The notes under the pieces are model-generated. The model was not told the DNA's origin. It did not search any database and saw nothing but the letters and a program-made list of their open reading frames with translations. Made by a program: the position numbers and the translations under genes. This document shows, one piece after another, positions 49,001-62,281 of a DNA stretch of 64,000 nt (position 1 is the stretch's first letter; each line of letters begins with the position of its first letter). Origin of the DNA: Otis tarda (lineage: Eukaryota; Chordata; Aves; Otidiformes; Otididae); contig CM048591.1 of NCBI GenBank assembly GCA_026413225.1, positions 44,745,303-44,809,302 on the forward strand, written 5' to 3'.

Positions 49001-50752
49001 AGAGGTGCAGAATGAGCATATTCAGTCCTGCACATATGAGTGAAGTCTAGTGAACAGCATAAGTAGCCTTTTTCTTTGTTAAATCATTTTAACGCTATGT
49101 ATTCCACATTTGCTGATAGACAAGCTGCTACCTAAAGTAGAAGGAACACAAAATCTTAAGTCACGAGTGCACGCCTTTCCACATAAAAATATGCTAAATT
49201 AAAAGTCCTCCAGCTTGGCATCTTCAAGAAGTTCCCATCCCATCTTAATCCTAGTGAAAGGTGCATGGGTTGAGGCGGAAGCCACTCAGTTTGAAAGACC
49301 CAAGAGCTAACCTGCCAAAGGACAAATTAAAGGAAATAGCAAATACCTAACTAAAGGCAGAATCTTTGCATGAACTGTGGGAATGCTTCTGAAGTAGCCT
49401 GATCTGTGGAAAAAAAAAGTCTTACTTGAAGTAACTAAAGAAAATAATCATAATGAACTGAAATAGTAGACCTCTGGGAACAGATGAGTAACTGCGTGGG
49501 CTGTCAGTGGAAAAGCTTTTTTCTCACTAAGGTTTGTCATACGTTATGACAGAATAACAAACTGAAAGAATAGGGGACACACAGGGAGATGATTCCATAT
49601 ATAGGACACTGTGATTTCATTCTGTGATGCTGGAGTTAGAACAATGTTCCATACTAAATCTGCACCTATAGTCCTTGAGTTTCATACCCTCATGTTTATT
49701 GCTTGGGTAATGCCTACTTTCCCAAAACTGCATTCTAAAAGTAACCCTGTTTTTTTCACTTCTCTGTAGCTCTAACTTAACTCTGCTCAGACAGCATCTC
49801 ACCCCTGTTCCTAGACTATAAGAAATTACAGAGAAAAAAAAATTAGAAGTGATTGGGATGTGAGCTTGCATTTGTGGTGTCATCTGGGTGGTGGAACGGG
49901 AAGGGAAGGAAATAAAATATTGCAGAACACACTGTTGTACATGGACCACTAGATGTAAAATGAAAGCATGATGTTTTATTAGCACGGTGTACTGAGCTGC
50001 ATTTTTAAATCAAGCAGAATCCGTTTTTGAATTAGGAAAACTAGAGATGTTACAGCCAGATTTTCAATCTCAGCTTTGTAGATCAGGTTGCTTGGGCTAG
50101 TTCAAACCTGCATAATAGGTCTAAATTGAAGGCTTTCGTGTATTTGCATGCGTACACAGACATACAGCACTCTTAATGGAGTAGAGTGTGTGAAGTTAGA
50201 ACACCGCTTCCTTCTGTTAGAAATCTAGCATGTGGGAATACAATACACTTGGTGCAATCTCATATGTACCAAAAATCAGTAAAGATACATATATCAGAAC
50301 AGATGGGCAAGGCTAGGATTCAGGGATATACCTGGTAAGTATCTTCACTGCTTCGACTGCTGTTGTGATTTCCCTTGTGTTTCCTTCTCAGAAGATGCCA
50401 TAACATAGGAATGCTAAATTCCTGACACACAATGATTTAAAAAATACCATTCCTCTGTAATTTTACTTGTGATTAAAAGCACCTGAGTTATCCAAAAGAA
50501 AGTAAAGAACTTGCTAATCTATATCATATACTATAATGAGGAAAAATGTTCTCTAAATGTCACTAAGAAAATCCACAAAAATTATCTTTCAACTTCTCCA
50601 CTGCAACACAATTCCCAGGAGACCTTGTAAAGCCAAAACCTTCTCCAGGGTAGACCTTTCATTTTTCTGGCACGTACTATTTGTTTTATAGCAATAAGAT
50701 ATAAGGAGACTATTGACTGCTTACTGCTGCTTACTATTCCTACATTACCCAC

Positions 50753-50918
50753 CATTGTTTGAGTCCTTTGTTGATTTTCATTCTGAGGACAGTAGTAAAA
50801 TGCCAGGAGCCACAGTAAAGCATCAGGTTCTACAGCAGCCTTCAGTAATTGTTCTGCCGCAATATCCAGCCATTCTCCAAAACGAGCAACCAAAAACCAT
50901 ATTTCAAAAAGATCAGAA
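50753..50918 (-). CDS. FANCC: FANCC coding exon
   Basis: The exon encodes about 55 residues: (S)[18 protein letters not shown], then [18 protein letters not shown] and [19 protein letters not shown]. Human FANCC has ...[21 protein letters not shown]... at the same place, which makes this one of the clearest matches. It is 166 nt long, starting with one base of a split codon and ending in phase 0 at a GTGGGT donor. A second possible donor (GTAATG) lies 4 nt further on. The acceptor is TTATTTTCCAG. Confidence 0.94.
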
Positions 50919-53900
50919 CTGGAAAATAACAGAGATATAATTATTTATTTTTTTATTTGACATTTTAAAATGTCTTAAGTTAACTGCAAAGGGTGCTGGC
51001 ATGGAAATAAAAATTGTTAAACTACTCTTCAACAGATAATGCCTTACTGGTTAAGCTTATAGCCATGTTCTACTTTATTGTCTGCAGTCACGATCAAATG
51101 AGACACACTCAGTGCTAGTAACTTTGTCAGTAGAGGAGACTATCCACAACATCAGTTTCTAATAAACTGTGACAAAATACTATGTATCCAAATATACATC
51201 ACAAAATTAAACCTTATCATTTATACTCTCCAGTTTAAGGATTTTCAAAAAAAACTTTAAATCATATCTCAAGTGCTGTCTGCTAACCCACTGTTGCTTT
51301 ATGTTGTCTTCCAGTTTCTTTCTGTTGCTTTCCAGGGTTATTTTCTGGGTTCTGGTAATTCATGAGGCACATGGTTTTTTTTTTTTTTTTGTAATTAAGG
51401 AGGAATTACATTTAGATGGACTTAATATAATGTTTTTAAGGATATTCATCTCCTGATTCTTAAAATTCAGGTCCACTTTAATGAAAATTTTGAAGATATT
51501 TACAACTAAGTTACTGGGTTGGAAAAAGAAAGGTGAGAATGGACCACAGCTCATGTCTACACTTTCTCACATGAACTCTACTGAAGTTAAGACTAAAGAA
51601 AAAAGAAATAATGGGGAGATGCAAACTAATGGTAGGTATCTCTGTAGAAAAAAGTCAAACTAATTGTGGAAGAAAAGACAGGCAGACAGACAGCTGGAAG
51701 CAGATTAAGAATCAAGAACAGTTATTCCTATTATGTTTGGCAAAAGTTTGAAGAATTAGAGGTTTTTCTTATGTTTTATTCTTGAGGACTCCAAAAGCTG
51801 CTGTCCCACCCTTCCCAGGAAACTCCAAGAGATCTTAGAAATTTGGAGTTGATGAAGTGAAGTTGTCTGATACCATCATATAATCTGGGGAATGTGACAA
51901 GGCCACAGTTGGAATAAAATGCTTTAAGACTGTGTGAAAAGGTGAGAGGCACAGCTTTGTGAATAAAAATGGGTCTCAAAATCCTATTCCTAGAACACAA
52001 ATCCACCACATCAGTATTTTTGGGTAAGTGTGATCACTGACATCAGACATAAGAGGCTGGCATATAATGACATAGAGTCATAGAGAGAAAATAAGAGTAC
52101 TGAGGTGACTGCGCTAGAAGTCACCATTGTTGACAGTCCACAGCTTTTGGAGGGGCAGCAGCATGGCTCAGACTGCAGGGAACTAGAGATGTGTGATGAA
52201 ATCTGAGATGAAAATTGCTTAGCTAAAGGAGCAGGATCAGCACTGGTAAAGTCTTTGAAGATACCTGAATCTGGAAATGTAACTTAAAAATCTTTGAAAA
52301 AACAAACAAATGTGATTGTGATCTAGGACAACAGCCCTTGGCCCAGCAAAATACTCTACTTAGGTGACCATACTTCAATGCTGAATTAATGACAAGTGGA
52401 TAGGCTAGCTATGAAATCCAGTGATGTACAATCATCATAAAACTCACAAGATGAGATTTAATTACAAGTTAATTACTGAGAACAGATAACTATACTTGAG
52501 GTAATATTGACAGTATTTACAAGTGAAGTGTTCATAGCTCAAAGGGTAAATGCAACTCCTTAAACTTTAAGCAGGTACTTAGCAGAATAAAATTTAATTC
52601 TTGGCTAGACAGCCTAGGCACTACTGCACTTCACAACTTACTATAACTTTCCTGTATCATCACAGTACACTGTATCATCACAGTGTACCCTCCACTTCTG
52701 TCCCCACTGCTGTTTCTGCCCACTCTGCAGTGGCACCTACGTCAACTGCTCCATTGTCATTGCCTAAAGTGGCCCTTCACTTCTTCTGAGGCTTCCCCTT
52801 GCAAAATGTACATCAGCTGATTCTTGGTTTAAAATGTCACATAATATTTACTGTTCACTGAGATGACTACAAATAATAATAAATAATGGCACAGAGGCAA
52901 TATTTTGATTAGAAGTACACAGAAAGCACCTTGCTGTAAGACTTACATTTGGTGTAAAAGAAAACCATTGAAAAACAAGCTGTATAAACAGAGAGCACTG
53001 ATTGTAAGAAGCAAGAGGATATGCTGCATCATAGTATTTTTTGCTCCTCTGGTAATCTTATTAAGTAGAAAGGACGTAGATTCAGGAAAAAGGCAGTAAA
53101 AGAAAATTGAATACAGTTTCCTCATGGATATTGGTATTTTAAAACTCAAGCTAGATCCATTTTCTTTGTAACTGAGAGGGGTTTGGTAGAAAACATAATT
53201 GTTGCATGAGTTCTAAAGGAAGTAAAAGGATATTCTGGCAAATATAATACCATTCAAGCTATTGTACTATTAAAGCAAAGGGGGAAAAAGACAATATAAG
53301 TCAAGAAAGGGCTAGGCAACAAAAGGAGAACAGACATGCTTCTATTATTGTACCACATTATGATGGATGATATTTATTTGTTTGTTCTAAGTTTGAGTTA
53401 TGTGTTTCTTTAAGAAGCCAGGGTCAGCTACTGGTCACACTCCAAGGGAGGAAAGGTTTGACAGACTTCAGGGACGAACAGGCGAAACATAGCAGTTTAT
53501 GTTTCTGCAGCTCATACAGAAAGTCAAAAGCTGCCAGCAGACAGCCTGGCCTCAGAGGGAACAGCAAAAACCTTTTTTCTGCCACTCAACATTCAGTCCA
53601 GAATCAGTTTAAAAAGTTTTGGAGGAGAACTGGGACAGTAGGCAACTAAGCATTTCTGTTATACAGCTAGCTATTTGCTGAAATTAAAAGAATGACAAGA
53701 TCGTGTTTACTCAGAGGCTTGTCAGTTATTGGTCAGGTCTATGGGTGCTACAAAGTTCAGGTTCAGTAAGTAATCTAAGTCCTGCTCTTTAAAACAAAGC
53801 TCTATTTAGAGAATAATATGAAAATAATGAAATGTGACCACTAAAGACTTCAAATTACATGACATTTCACAAAGTAACATATGCAAAGGACAAAAATTTA

Positions 53901-53920
53901 GAAAATATAATACTGCTTAC
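50919..53920 (-). other. FANCC: FANCC intron, 3.0 kb
   Basis: Donor GTAAGC, acceptor TTTTCCAG. It holds an 18-bp imperfect tandem duplication (52652-52687). No mobile element or RNA gene is recognised. Confidence 0.85.
52652..52687. repeat. 18-bp direct tandem duplication
   Basis: CTGTATCATCACAGTACA is followed directly by CTGTATCATCACAGTGTA, two copies with two differences. Confidence 0.85.
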
Positions 53921-54002
53921 CTAATATTTGTATCTTCTACTAATGCTTTGAGCATATCCGAAATGTGTTTCAAGTGTTGAGACCAGTGTGTAGTTGGCAG
54001 TT
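53921..54002 (-). CDS. FANCC: FANCC coding exon, 82 nt
   Basis: The exon encodes (E)LPTTHWSQHLKHISDMLKAL then VEDTNI(S), with split codons at both ends. The human counterpart contains [20 protein letters not shown]. Acceptor CCCTCCTCAG, donor GTAAGC. The length of 82 nt (2 + 26 codons + 2) fits both neighbours exactly. Confidence 0.93.
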
Positions 54003-54825
54003 CTGAGGAGGGGGGATAAAAACAAAACTCTTAAAGTCTAGTCTGTCCAACTAGAAGAGAACAGTGAAATTAACTATATTAAGCTATCATTAAAATTAGT
54101 GCAACTTGATTCAGTTATCACAAAGCATTTAAAATTTCATTTAAAAATTTCCCAATTTTCAGCAATACCTATTACTATCTTTCTTAGAAAAATTCATTGA
54201 CAAAACCATGTGAGGAAGTGTAGCTAGGAATATTCAAATGAGGCTTATGTACACTTTTGTAAATGCTACCTCAATATTAATATATAACCAGTGGAGTAAC
54301 ATTCTCAGAGGATCTTGTACTGAACTGAAATTATTGTTCATGAAAAACTGTACCACATTGAGCAGTGGTTTCTCAATCTATAAAAATGGGAAACCTGAAA
54401 AAAATTAGGTTTGCAATCTAAAAGATCAGCAGAATTCAAGCTTCAGAGATGAATGGCAAGGCTATTTCTTGTAATACATATATGAAAATTTTCATAATGA
54501 CAATTACTAATATTATAAGATAAGAACATTTAGTATTTTTCCAATCCCGGTAACTTGTCTTCATCCTACAAAATTATGCACTCTTTCTTTGTTACTCACT
54601 TCTGGTTTAGTTTTCTTTAAAGTTACAGCTGTATTATTGTTACATAAGAATTCAATGTTCCCACAAAAAAAAAAAAATTAAAAGAATATTGTTGAAATTG
54701 CTAAGACAACACACTCTGTTTAGGAAATGGCAAAATTTTGTCTTCATCCCTTTTAAAGTTATTTTAAGACATATACAGATCATGCAGGCTGGCTAATGCT
54801 GTAAATATTTAATGAATAAACTTAC
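54003..54825 (-). other. FANCC: FANCC intron, 0.8 kb
   Basis: A short AT-rich intron, donor GTAAGT and acceptor CCTCAG. Nothing further is recognised. Confidence 0.88.
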
Positions 54826-54901
54826 CAAAAGGACGTCTGAGTAAAGCTGTTACAAGAGGCTGGTGATGGTAAGGGAAATAGGCCTTCAGTGGGAATTTAT
54901 G
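54826..54901 (-). CDS. FANCC: FANCC coding exon, 76 nt
   Basis: The exon encodes HKFPLKAYFPYHHQPLVTAL then LRRPF plus the first base of a Glu codon. Human FANCC has [21 protein letters not shown] here. Donor GTAAGT, acceptor TATATCTTAG. It starts in phase 0 and ends with one base, completed by AA of the next exon. Confidence 0.92.
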
Positions 54902-55550
54902 CTAAGATATACAAAATTATTATTTTAAGAGATTTTTGGTCAATTTTCAACACAAACCCATAGTGAACAACCCTAGCAATATAGACTGAAGCAAGAAAAC
55001 ACAAAAGTAACTCTACACTTAATGTTAGGATTTTGCAAAAAGAAAGAAGGGGGATATTTAGGAAAAGATTGCTTAGGAAAAGTAATTTTTGGATTTTTAA
55101 AATACATGCATTAAAAAAGATTCAGAGTATGAAGAAAATTACATCTTAATATTCTTAGGCTTTCTCCCTGTAATCACAAAAGCCTTCCCTGTTAATATGC
55201 AACGTTTAAAAGAGTCACTAATTAGTTTAATTTTCATTTTCCAGTTTAAACAGGTGCATGATTATATTAAACTAAGATGTAATAACATCCATAAAATCTG
55301 AGGGTGTGATGTAGATTTTTGCCTTATGTTCAAAAATGGAAGCCTAAGAAAGGGTAGTCACAGATAACAGACTCAAGACTCATCCTCTCTTTATCCGGGT
55401 ATACGCAGTTTGTATACTGTGAACATTGCTGCTCGTGTAATTGAGACGAGCAGCAGCATACCTTAGATCTTTTTCTTCTGCAAACATCTACAAACAGGCA
55501 CATCTAATGTCTAGCATGCATGTGCAACTGCAATATGAATTCCTTTTAAA

Positions 55551-56585
55551 ATGGATTGAAAACTGGCCCGACAGCAGAGGGTGGTGATCATTGACACGAG
55601 GTCTAGCTGGCGGGCAGTAACTAGCGGTGTACCCCAGGGGTCAGTACTGGGTCCAGTCCTGTTTAACGTCTTCATTAATGGTCTGGATGATAAGGCAGAG
55701 TGTTGCCTCAGCAAGTTTGCTGCTGACACAAAACTGGGAGGAGTGGCTTATATGCCGGAGGGTCGTGCCGCCATCCAGAGGGACCTTGACAGGCTGGCCT
55801 GACAGGAACCTCATGAAGTTCAACAAGGATAAGTGTAAAATTCTGCACCTGGGGAGGGACAACCCCAGGCACCGATACAGATCAGGGGCCGCCCAGCTGG
55901 AAAACAGCTTTGCAGAAAAGGACCTAGGGGTCATGGCAGACACCAAGTTGAACATGTGCCAGCCGCATGTCCTTGCTGCAGAGGCAGCGAATGGTATCTT
56001 GAGCTGCATTAGGCAAAGGATTGCCAGCAGGTTGAGGGAGGTGGTCCTTCCCCTTTCCTCAGCCCTAGTGAGCAGCCACTCCAGCAGCCAGACCTGGAGG
56101 ATTATGTCTGGTTCTAGACTCCTTAGTACAAGAGAGACAAGGACATACTACAGATTGTTCAACAAAGGGTCACAAGGATGATGAAGAAAGGCTGTGAGAA
56201 CCTGGAGAAGAGAAGGCTCAAGGGGGATCTTATCAAGGTAAATAAATACCTGAAGGGAGGGTGCAAAGAAGACAGAGCCAGGCTCTTTTCAGTGGTGCCC
56301 AGTGACAGGACCAGAGGTAATGGGCACAAACTGAAACACAGGAGGTTCCCCCTGAACATCAGAACCAATTTTTTTCCTTTTTTTTTTTTTCTTTACTATG
56401 AAGGCGACTGAACACTGGCAAAGGTAGCCCAGAGGAGTTGTAGGGTCTCAGTCCTTGGAGATACCCAAAAGTCGTTTGGACATGGCCCTGGGCAACTGCT
56501 TCCAGGTGGCCCTGCTTGAGTGGGGGGTTGGACAAGATGACTTCCAGAGGTTCCTTCCATTTCTTTTCATTTTCTGTCATTTCAA
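55551..56585 (+). mobile_element. CR1 LINE, about 1.0 kb, + strand, decayed
   Basis: This 5'-truncated CR1 starts within the reverse transcriptase. Frame fragments read [20 protein letters not shown], then [32 protein letters not shown] and, in a shifted frame, [18 protein letters not shown]. The catalytic FADD motif is FAAD here, and there is a frame break after the RT block. The 3' end shows GACAAGATGACTTCCAGAGG and a degraded tail. It is older than the copy at 38012-39170 and antisense to FANCC. Confidence 0.92.
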
Positions 56586-59203
56586 TCTTCAAGTCTCCAT
56601 ATCAATGATCTTACAACTCTTTAGAATAGTCTAAATAAGAGACTATTTAGCAAATAGATCATCTCTTGAAATTCAGACTAAAATGTGATAAATTTCTAAA
56701 TCCAATGAAGACTGTATTTAGTAACTCATTTGAGGGGGGGATAGACGTTCATGCATTTTATAAAAAAATTGAATGACACATTCTCTCTCTATTAATTTTT
56801 CTGTTCTGTAAACAACAATTAATTGAAATCACAGCACACATATATACAGTATTTTCAGACAGTCTACGTATAACTGGTATGGTAAGACTCTAAATGTCTA
56901 CTTGTCAAGTGGAATTAGGTTAATTAAAAATGAAAAAAGCATGCATGTAGCCAATTAGCTTGCACCAAAAACCCCTGTGAAAAAGCATCTCTTGACACAG
57001 TTAGTAGTAGCCAAGACAACCCACAGCATGAGTTACATATGAAAACACTATTGTGTTGTAAGTGAAAACCAGTTCTCAGCATACTGTTTAAGGAAAGCAA
57101 AAAATGTTTCCTTTCTGTCATACAAACACAGTATTTTAGGCAGTTCTTTCCTTACATAAGCCATTACAAAAGTGCAAAACAAGGTATAAAGAGACAGAAC
57201 AAGTTTGGATGTGGCTGATTATAATACTTGCTATGGTGTATAACAGGAAATAAAAATTGAACACTGGCTTAAAATATTTATCCAGCTATTTAAAACAAAA
57301 TTCCCAGGTGAAAACCACTGACAATTCTGAAATGATCCAGGGAAAATAATCCTGGAGGAAACTATAATTTCCATCAAATAAAAACATGACCTTTACAAGT
57401 AATATGATCCAAATATCCTTAGGTCAGCTTTCACTACCATCACAAACTTGAAGGAAATCTGCTTGTACAAAACATGGAAAGGATTATTCCAACAGTGATC
57501 TCAGTACACCTATTCTAAAATTTTTTATTCAATGACTACACAAATAGTCTTTTTTCCTAAGTAGGTTTAAACACAATGTTCCATTTACACCTTTTTCTGT
57601 CTCCTAAAACATAGAGGAAACAAGACTATTCCTAAACCCTGTAGCAGCGGTTTTTTCACACTTTTCAGCTTTATTTCTGCCAAACCTTGTTCTCCCTAAA
57701 TGGTCTACAAAGTTATTTGAAAAGACAGCTATTTCTGACAGCTGCCACGCTGCAGTAGAGAATCATTCTCCTCCTACTTTGCAAACCTGTGCAGCTGCCA
57801 GACATGACCTGGCTCTTTTGAAAATTCTGTGGACTAATCTGTTCGCCTAGCCTTTTTTCAATTAACTGTACTATAAATTCCTAAGGTCTCAGATGACCCA
57901 GCCAGAACCCTCTTCATCCTCTGCCATTAATGGTTTTACCATTCCTCTGTGAAATGCTAATGGAGCACATTATGTCCTGTCAAGGGCATCCAGATACCAC
58001 AAAGATGGGTGCCTTCTGAATATACGTAATATTGGTATGACAGAAAAATATGATCTGGTTTAAACAAAGTTTAGGAAGCAGTCTGTGCCTGCATTTTTGT
58101 ATGCCAACATTATGGTTGATTCATAAACTGTGCAACAAGGGATTTTAAACTTTAGTATTGAAAATAACACCTTAATTAGAGCCCCATGAATTAAACTGTA
58201 CACAAGTTAAACAATGAAAACCTAACATTCAAAACCACTTCAAAAAAGCGGGCAATAGTCCATATCGCAATGCCAGCAGGTGAAGGACTTTCACCCTGAA
58301 GCCAATGCATCGCCTGCACAACAGGATTAGCTCTTGGGTGTCTGATGGGTGTGGAAACTACGTGCGTTCTCCACCCAGTCACCCCCACCCGGGGCTGCAC
58401 AGCGTGCTGCTGCCATGCAGTCAGGGTGGCACAAAATTAACATGCCTATATGTTAAGCAAGACAGTTGCAGTTTCATCCTTAATTCATACTGCCTGAAGC
58501 CATATGATTCAACCAAAGCAGACAGATTCAATCAAACTGCTAAATAAAGGCCAGTACGTCATAAGTTCCAAGAAGTCCCAAAATTTTCTTAACTGCCATC
58601 TCCCCAAAAAGATGCAAAAATCAGAGGAACTGGACATTTTCTTAAGTCTAAAGTAAACGCTACTAAATGACAGGATACTTTCCAAACTTACATGATATGA
58701 GTTGGAGTTAAACAACCAAAAAAAATGGTGAGGATGTGAAATGACAGTGTGATTTGGGAACATGAAAAGAAGTTTGCAACCTATAAAGAAGACAAGACTT
58801 TTTCATATCTCCATTTTTAAATTTAAAAATGAGAAATTGATCCTGCTCTTTTTGAAATTAACACATACAAAAGTAATTCTACTTAATTCAGTTAAGTATA
58901 AAAATCTGTGCAAAAGAAGAGACACAGAGGTGGGAAATTTTAAGCTTTAGACTGAGGAAAAACTTCCAAGAGGCCACTATTGAAGACCAGAAACTGAAAC
59001 CAGTATGGATTCTCTGTCTTTTACCTTTTGAATGGACAAATCTGACTATTCGGTGCCCTACTTAATCATTTGCAGAAACAAGGGTGAGGTTATTATATGT
59101 TTCCTTTATTATCTGAAACCCTGCTACTGCAAAAGAAAAATGCATCTGAAGTTTTTCATTCTTTCTATCAAAGATGGATGCTCATGAACATGTTCACTTC
59201 AGA

Positions 59204-59265
59204 AAACTTCAGCAGAAGGGGAACTGCAGAAACTTCAGCAGAAACTTCAGCAGCAGGGGAACTGC
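59204..59265. repeat. Local direct repeats, 24-bp unit
   Basis: AAACTTCAGCAGAAGGGGAA(CTGC) at 59204-59227 recurs with one change at 59242-59265. An extra partial copy (AAACTTCAGCAG) lies between them. It sits about 260 bp from a FANCC exon. Confidence 0.85.
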
Positions 59266-59528
59266 CTTTGTGAAAATCACAGTTTAGGTGGCAGGATTAC
59301 TCCAGGGTAAAGCCAGGTAAATTCCTCTTACATATTGGTTTCACACTATAATTTTATTCACAAGTGAAAATGTTTGAACTGAACTGCAAATATATATAGC
59401 TGTAAAAATATGCTATTATTCAGCTCATTATATTCAGTCACCATTCTTAACAGTAGAATTGTTCCTTTCTTGAGAAATTTCATACTTTCTCACTGAAAAG
59501 AAACATTAAGAAATAGATCTTGACTAAC

Positions 59529-59628
59529 CTTCTTGTTTTCATTCTGGTGAGCCTGAAGGAAGAGCTGTGTAAACACCTGTATTATGGTCATAACTTCTGG
59601 AGACCCATCAGCTTCCAGCACGGTATTC
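59529..59628 (-). CDS. FANCC: FANCC coding exon, 100 nt
   Basis: The exon encodes (K)NTVLEADGSPEVMTIIQVFT then QLFLQAHQNENKK. Human FANCC has [22 protein letters not shown] at this place. Acceptor CCAATGCTTAG with a weak pyrimidine tract; donor GTTAGT. It starts with one base completing an AAG codon from the upstream exon and ends in phase 0. Confidence 0.92.
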
Positions 59629-62228
59629 CTAAGCATTGGAAAGGTACATTATGGCTGATCAGATAATTAGTCTGCCCATCACACCACTGTTAATTGAAAT
59701 GAAGGAAAAAAAGGTACATTCTTTGTATGCTGTAGTTTCAAGCTGTGTCTGAGCTCATTATGATAGCGTGGAAACTGATAGAAATACTAACTTTGTAGGC
59801 TTTTTAAATTTTATTTTTACTTTTAAAAAACATATGCAACTTCTACAAATAAACTAGATGTAATAGGTTTATACAATATCCATGCAGACACACATAATTT
59901 ACCCTACCAATAGGGAAAAGTATTCTAAAATTTAAAAAGAGACTACCATGACTTTATTAGGCAAATCTGGCATCTGAACAGTGTTATTGGGTTCAGAGCA
60001 ACTATTCCAATGCCTACAGTTAAGCGTACTTCAGTGCTTTATAGGACTTCATCTCATAGGGCATCTCAAATTAGAGAGAAAGTGCAACCTAGTACAATCT
60101 TCTGCGATATGGTACGTGGATAAAATAAAAAAAAAAAAAACAACCAAAAAAAAACCTCCCACAAACCTTGACTTGAACAAATATTAAATAAACACTCCTA
60201 CAAGGAGACTGAACTTAAATAATACAGCTGCTGTTCAGTCACTGTGACCTCTTAGTGATCATAAAGCAATGAATCAGAAGCACAAACACAAATGAGTGTA
60301 TACCAAAGGCAGACTTTAGATTAGTAAATGCTACAGATTTAAGTAGAGACCAATGCATTCCAATGTGCTTTCAATGGTGAAATTATAAAATCCACTCTGG
60401 AGGTTCAGGAAGCTGAACGCTTTAACTGGCCTTCCATAGGGCATAATGTAACCTTGAGCAAATGGAGCAGAAAAACATACAGGCAGCAAAGCGTCATTTT
60501 CATTCTCTTATTTGAAAGGCAGTAGGGAGAAAAAACACTCAAAGCAAGCTGCCCCTGAGATACAAGGTTTTCAGTAAAGAATTGTTTCATTCTTTCTGTA
60601 ATGATCTAAAAGCTAAGAACAGATAACATATTACTGTAACAGAGACATTTGACAAAACAACAGGCACATATAATCCCTAATATAAACACAAGAAATAGTT
60701 CACAGAAACTCAAGATAGTCTAGGTGTGTGGACAGCTGCACATAGCAACAAAATAAGCTTCTACTTGGGAAGTAAAAACACCAGTTAATATCCCTGAGAT
60801 AAAACAGTCTAGCACAATCAACCTCAATAAAAAGCATGCAAATAGCAGGAAAAGCTATTAGTATTTTTAAAACACATTAAGGATTTAATACCAACAAGGC
60901 AGAGGAACAAGCATATTAAGGAGAAACAATGGAAAGCAAACAAGGGAGCAGAAATGTAGGCTGAGCAACATGATTAATTTCTAGGATGATTTGGAACATT
61001 CATACAAGTGCAAAGTTATATTAGGAAACACTCTGCTGGACAAAGTCCTGCATTATCTAAGAAACACCATCTAATCCATTTCTACTGTCTACCAAATGGA
61101 AAGGGTGCAAAAGAGTTATGCAGTCTTGTGTTATTTTTAGAAAATATTTTATATACCCTGACGTTAAATAAGCCAAGAAGCTTAAACAAGTTTTGTCTCT
61201 CTATACCATCACAATATGCAGCCTTCAGCCTAAGACATCACTACAGCTCTGCTGAAGTCAGCAGTTTTCAAGTGCACTTGGCTTTGAGAAAGTGATTTGT
61301 CTCAACTATTCAGAAAATGCTAGCTGTGCTCAGACGCTGGACCACGGCAACAGAAAGGACTGCCACAGCAATAGCTGCCACATGGTTCCGCTCTCACAGT
61401 ACAGCAGTCTACAGGTTCTACAACAAAGACACTTCTGTTAGTGCCTGCAAACCTACACGTGCACACAGACACACAAATGCCCCCAAACACATGCACTTGG
61501 GAGCTCTTTTTTCTTAAAAAGGAAAACACTTGATGAACAAAGAATGTCAGTCACTAAATACATTATTGTTGCATTGAAACTGTAATATTGATAACCCTGG
61601 CAGTAGATCTACTTTAAAAGAATGATAAAATAGTAAGTCAAGTGAATTGAAGAGAAAAAGCTACTGAAAACTGAGTACAAAGGACTGGAAGCCCCCATGT
61701 GGTAAACAATATCTATAGCTTCAAAATAATGTATTCAAAACCAAACTCATTATTAACAGGCAGATCAACAGTTTAATGCCATTAAGAGCATATCTGGTAT
61801 CAATCCTCAAGACTATTAATACAATGTAAAAGAGGCTACACTGGTAAGTGCAAATGTTTTAGCTGAATTCCATCTTCATGCTGGCATGAGCCAAGCCATT
61901 TCAGCATTTATAATTTTCACCTCAAAATCATATTTCAACCACAAATCTCTACTGATGTACAAAATTAACTGTAAAGGCTAAAATACAATGTAGTCAACTG
62001 TATCAATTATTATTATAACATATCTTTTATGTAAAGTTCACGAGATTTTAAACATTTTTCACTATTTGCAGTATATTACACAGAAGGGGACACTAAGGCA
62101 TATAGCTAAAGAAAAAGACATCCTGAAATTATAATGCATCCCAGATTATAATACTCCTTCTCATGAAGAAAACCTCAATGTATCAACTGATCATTTGAAG
62201 CACTTTCAACTATAATTTCAAAACTTAC
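59629..62228 (-). other. FANCC: FANCC intron, 2.6 kb
   Basis: Donor GTAAGT, acceptor AATGCTTAG. AT-rich with a poly-A run near 60127-60140. No repeat or RNA gene is recognised. Confidence 0.86.
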
Positions 62229-62281
62229 TTGAAAATTTCATTAACAATTCTGAAAATGGCAGGATGGCTTGCTGCTTGTGG
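62229..62281 (-). CDS. FANCC: FANCC coding exon, 53 nt (first visible)
   Basis: The exon encodes PQAASHPAIFRIVNEIF plus two bases of a Lys codon. The human protein has PQAACHPAIFRVVDEMF here, so 13 of 17 residues are identical. Acceptor TTTATCAACAG, donor GTAAGT. It starts in phase 0. The exons for the N-terminal half lie beyond the right edge of the window. Confidence 0.92.

Larger units (their letters stand above)
44482..50752 (-). other. FANCC: FANCC intron, 6.3 kb, with nested mobile elements
   Basis: This intron holds a CR1 copy (45613-46362 and 48966 to about 49000) split by an LTR retroelement (46363-48965). About half of the intron is transposon-derived. The remaining sequence (44482-45612, 49001-50752) is unique and AT-rich with nothing recognised. 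Confidence 0.88.
54902..59528 (-). other. FANCC: FANCC intron, 4.6 kb
   Basis: Donor GTTAGT, acceptor ATCTTAG. It holds a 5'-truncated CR1 in the opposite orientation (about 55551-56585). The remainder is unique AT-rich sequence with no recognised feature. Confidence 0.86.
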
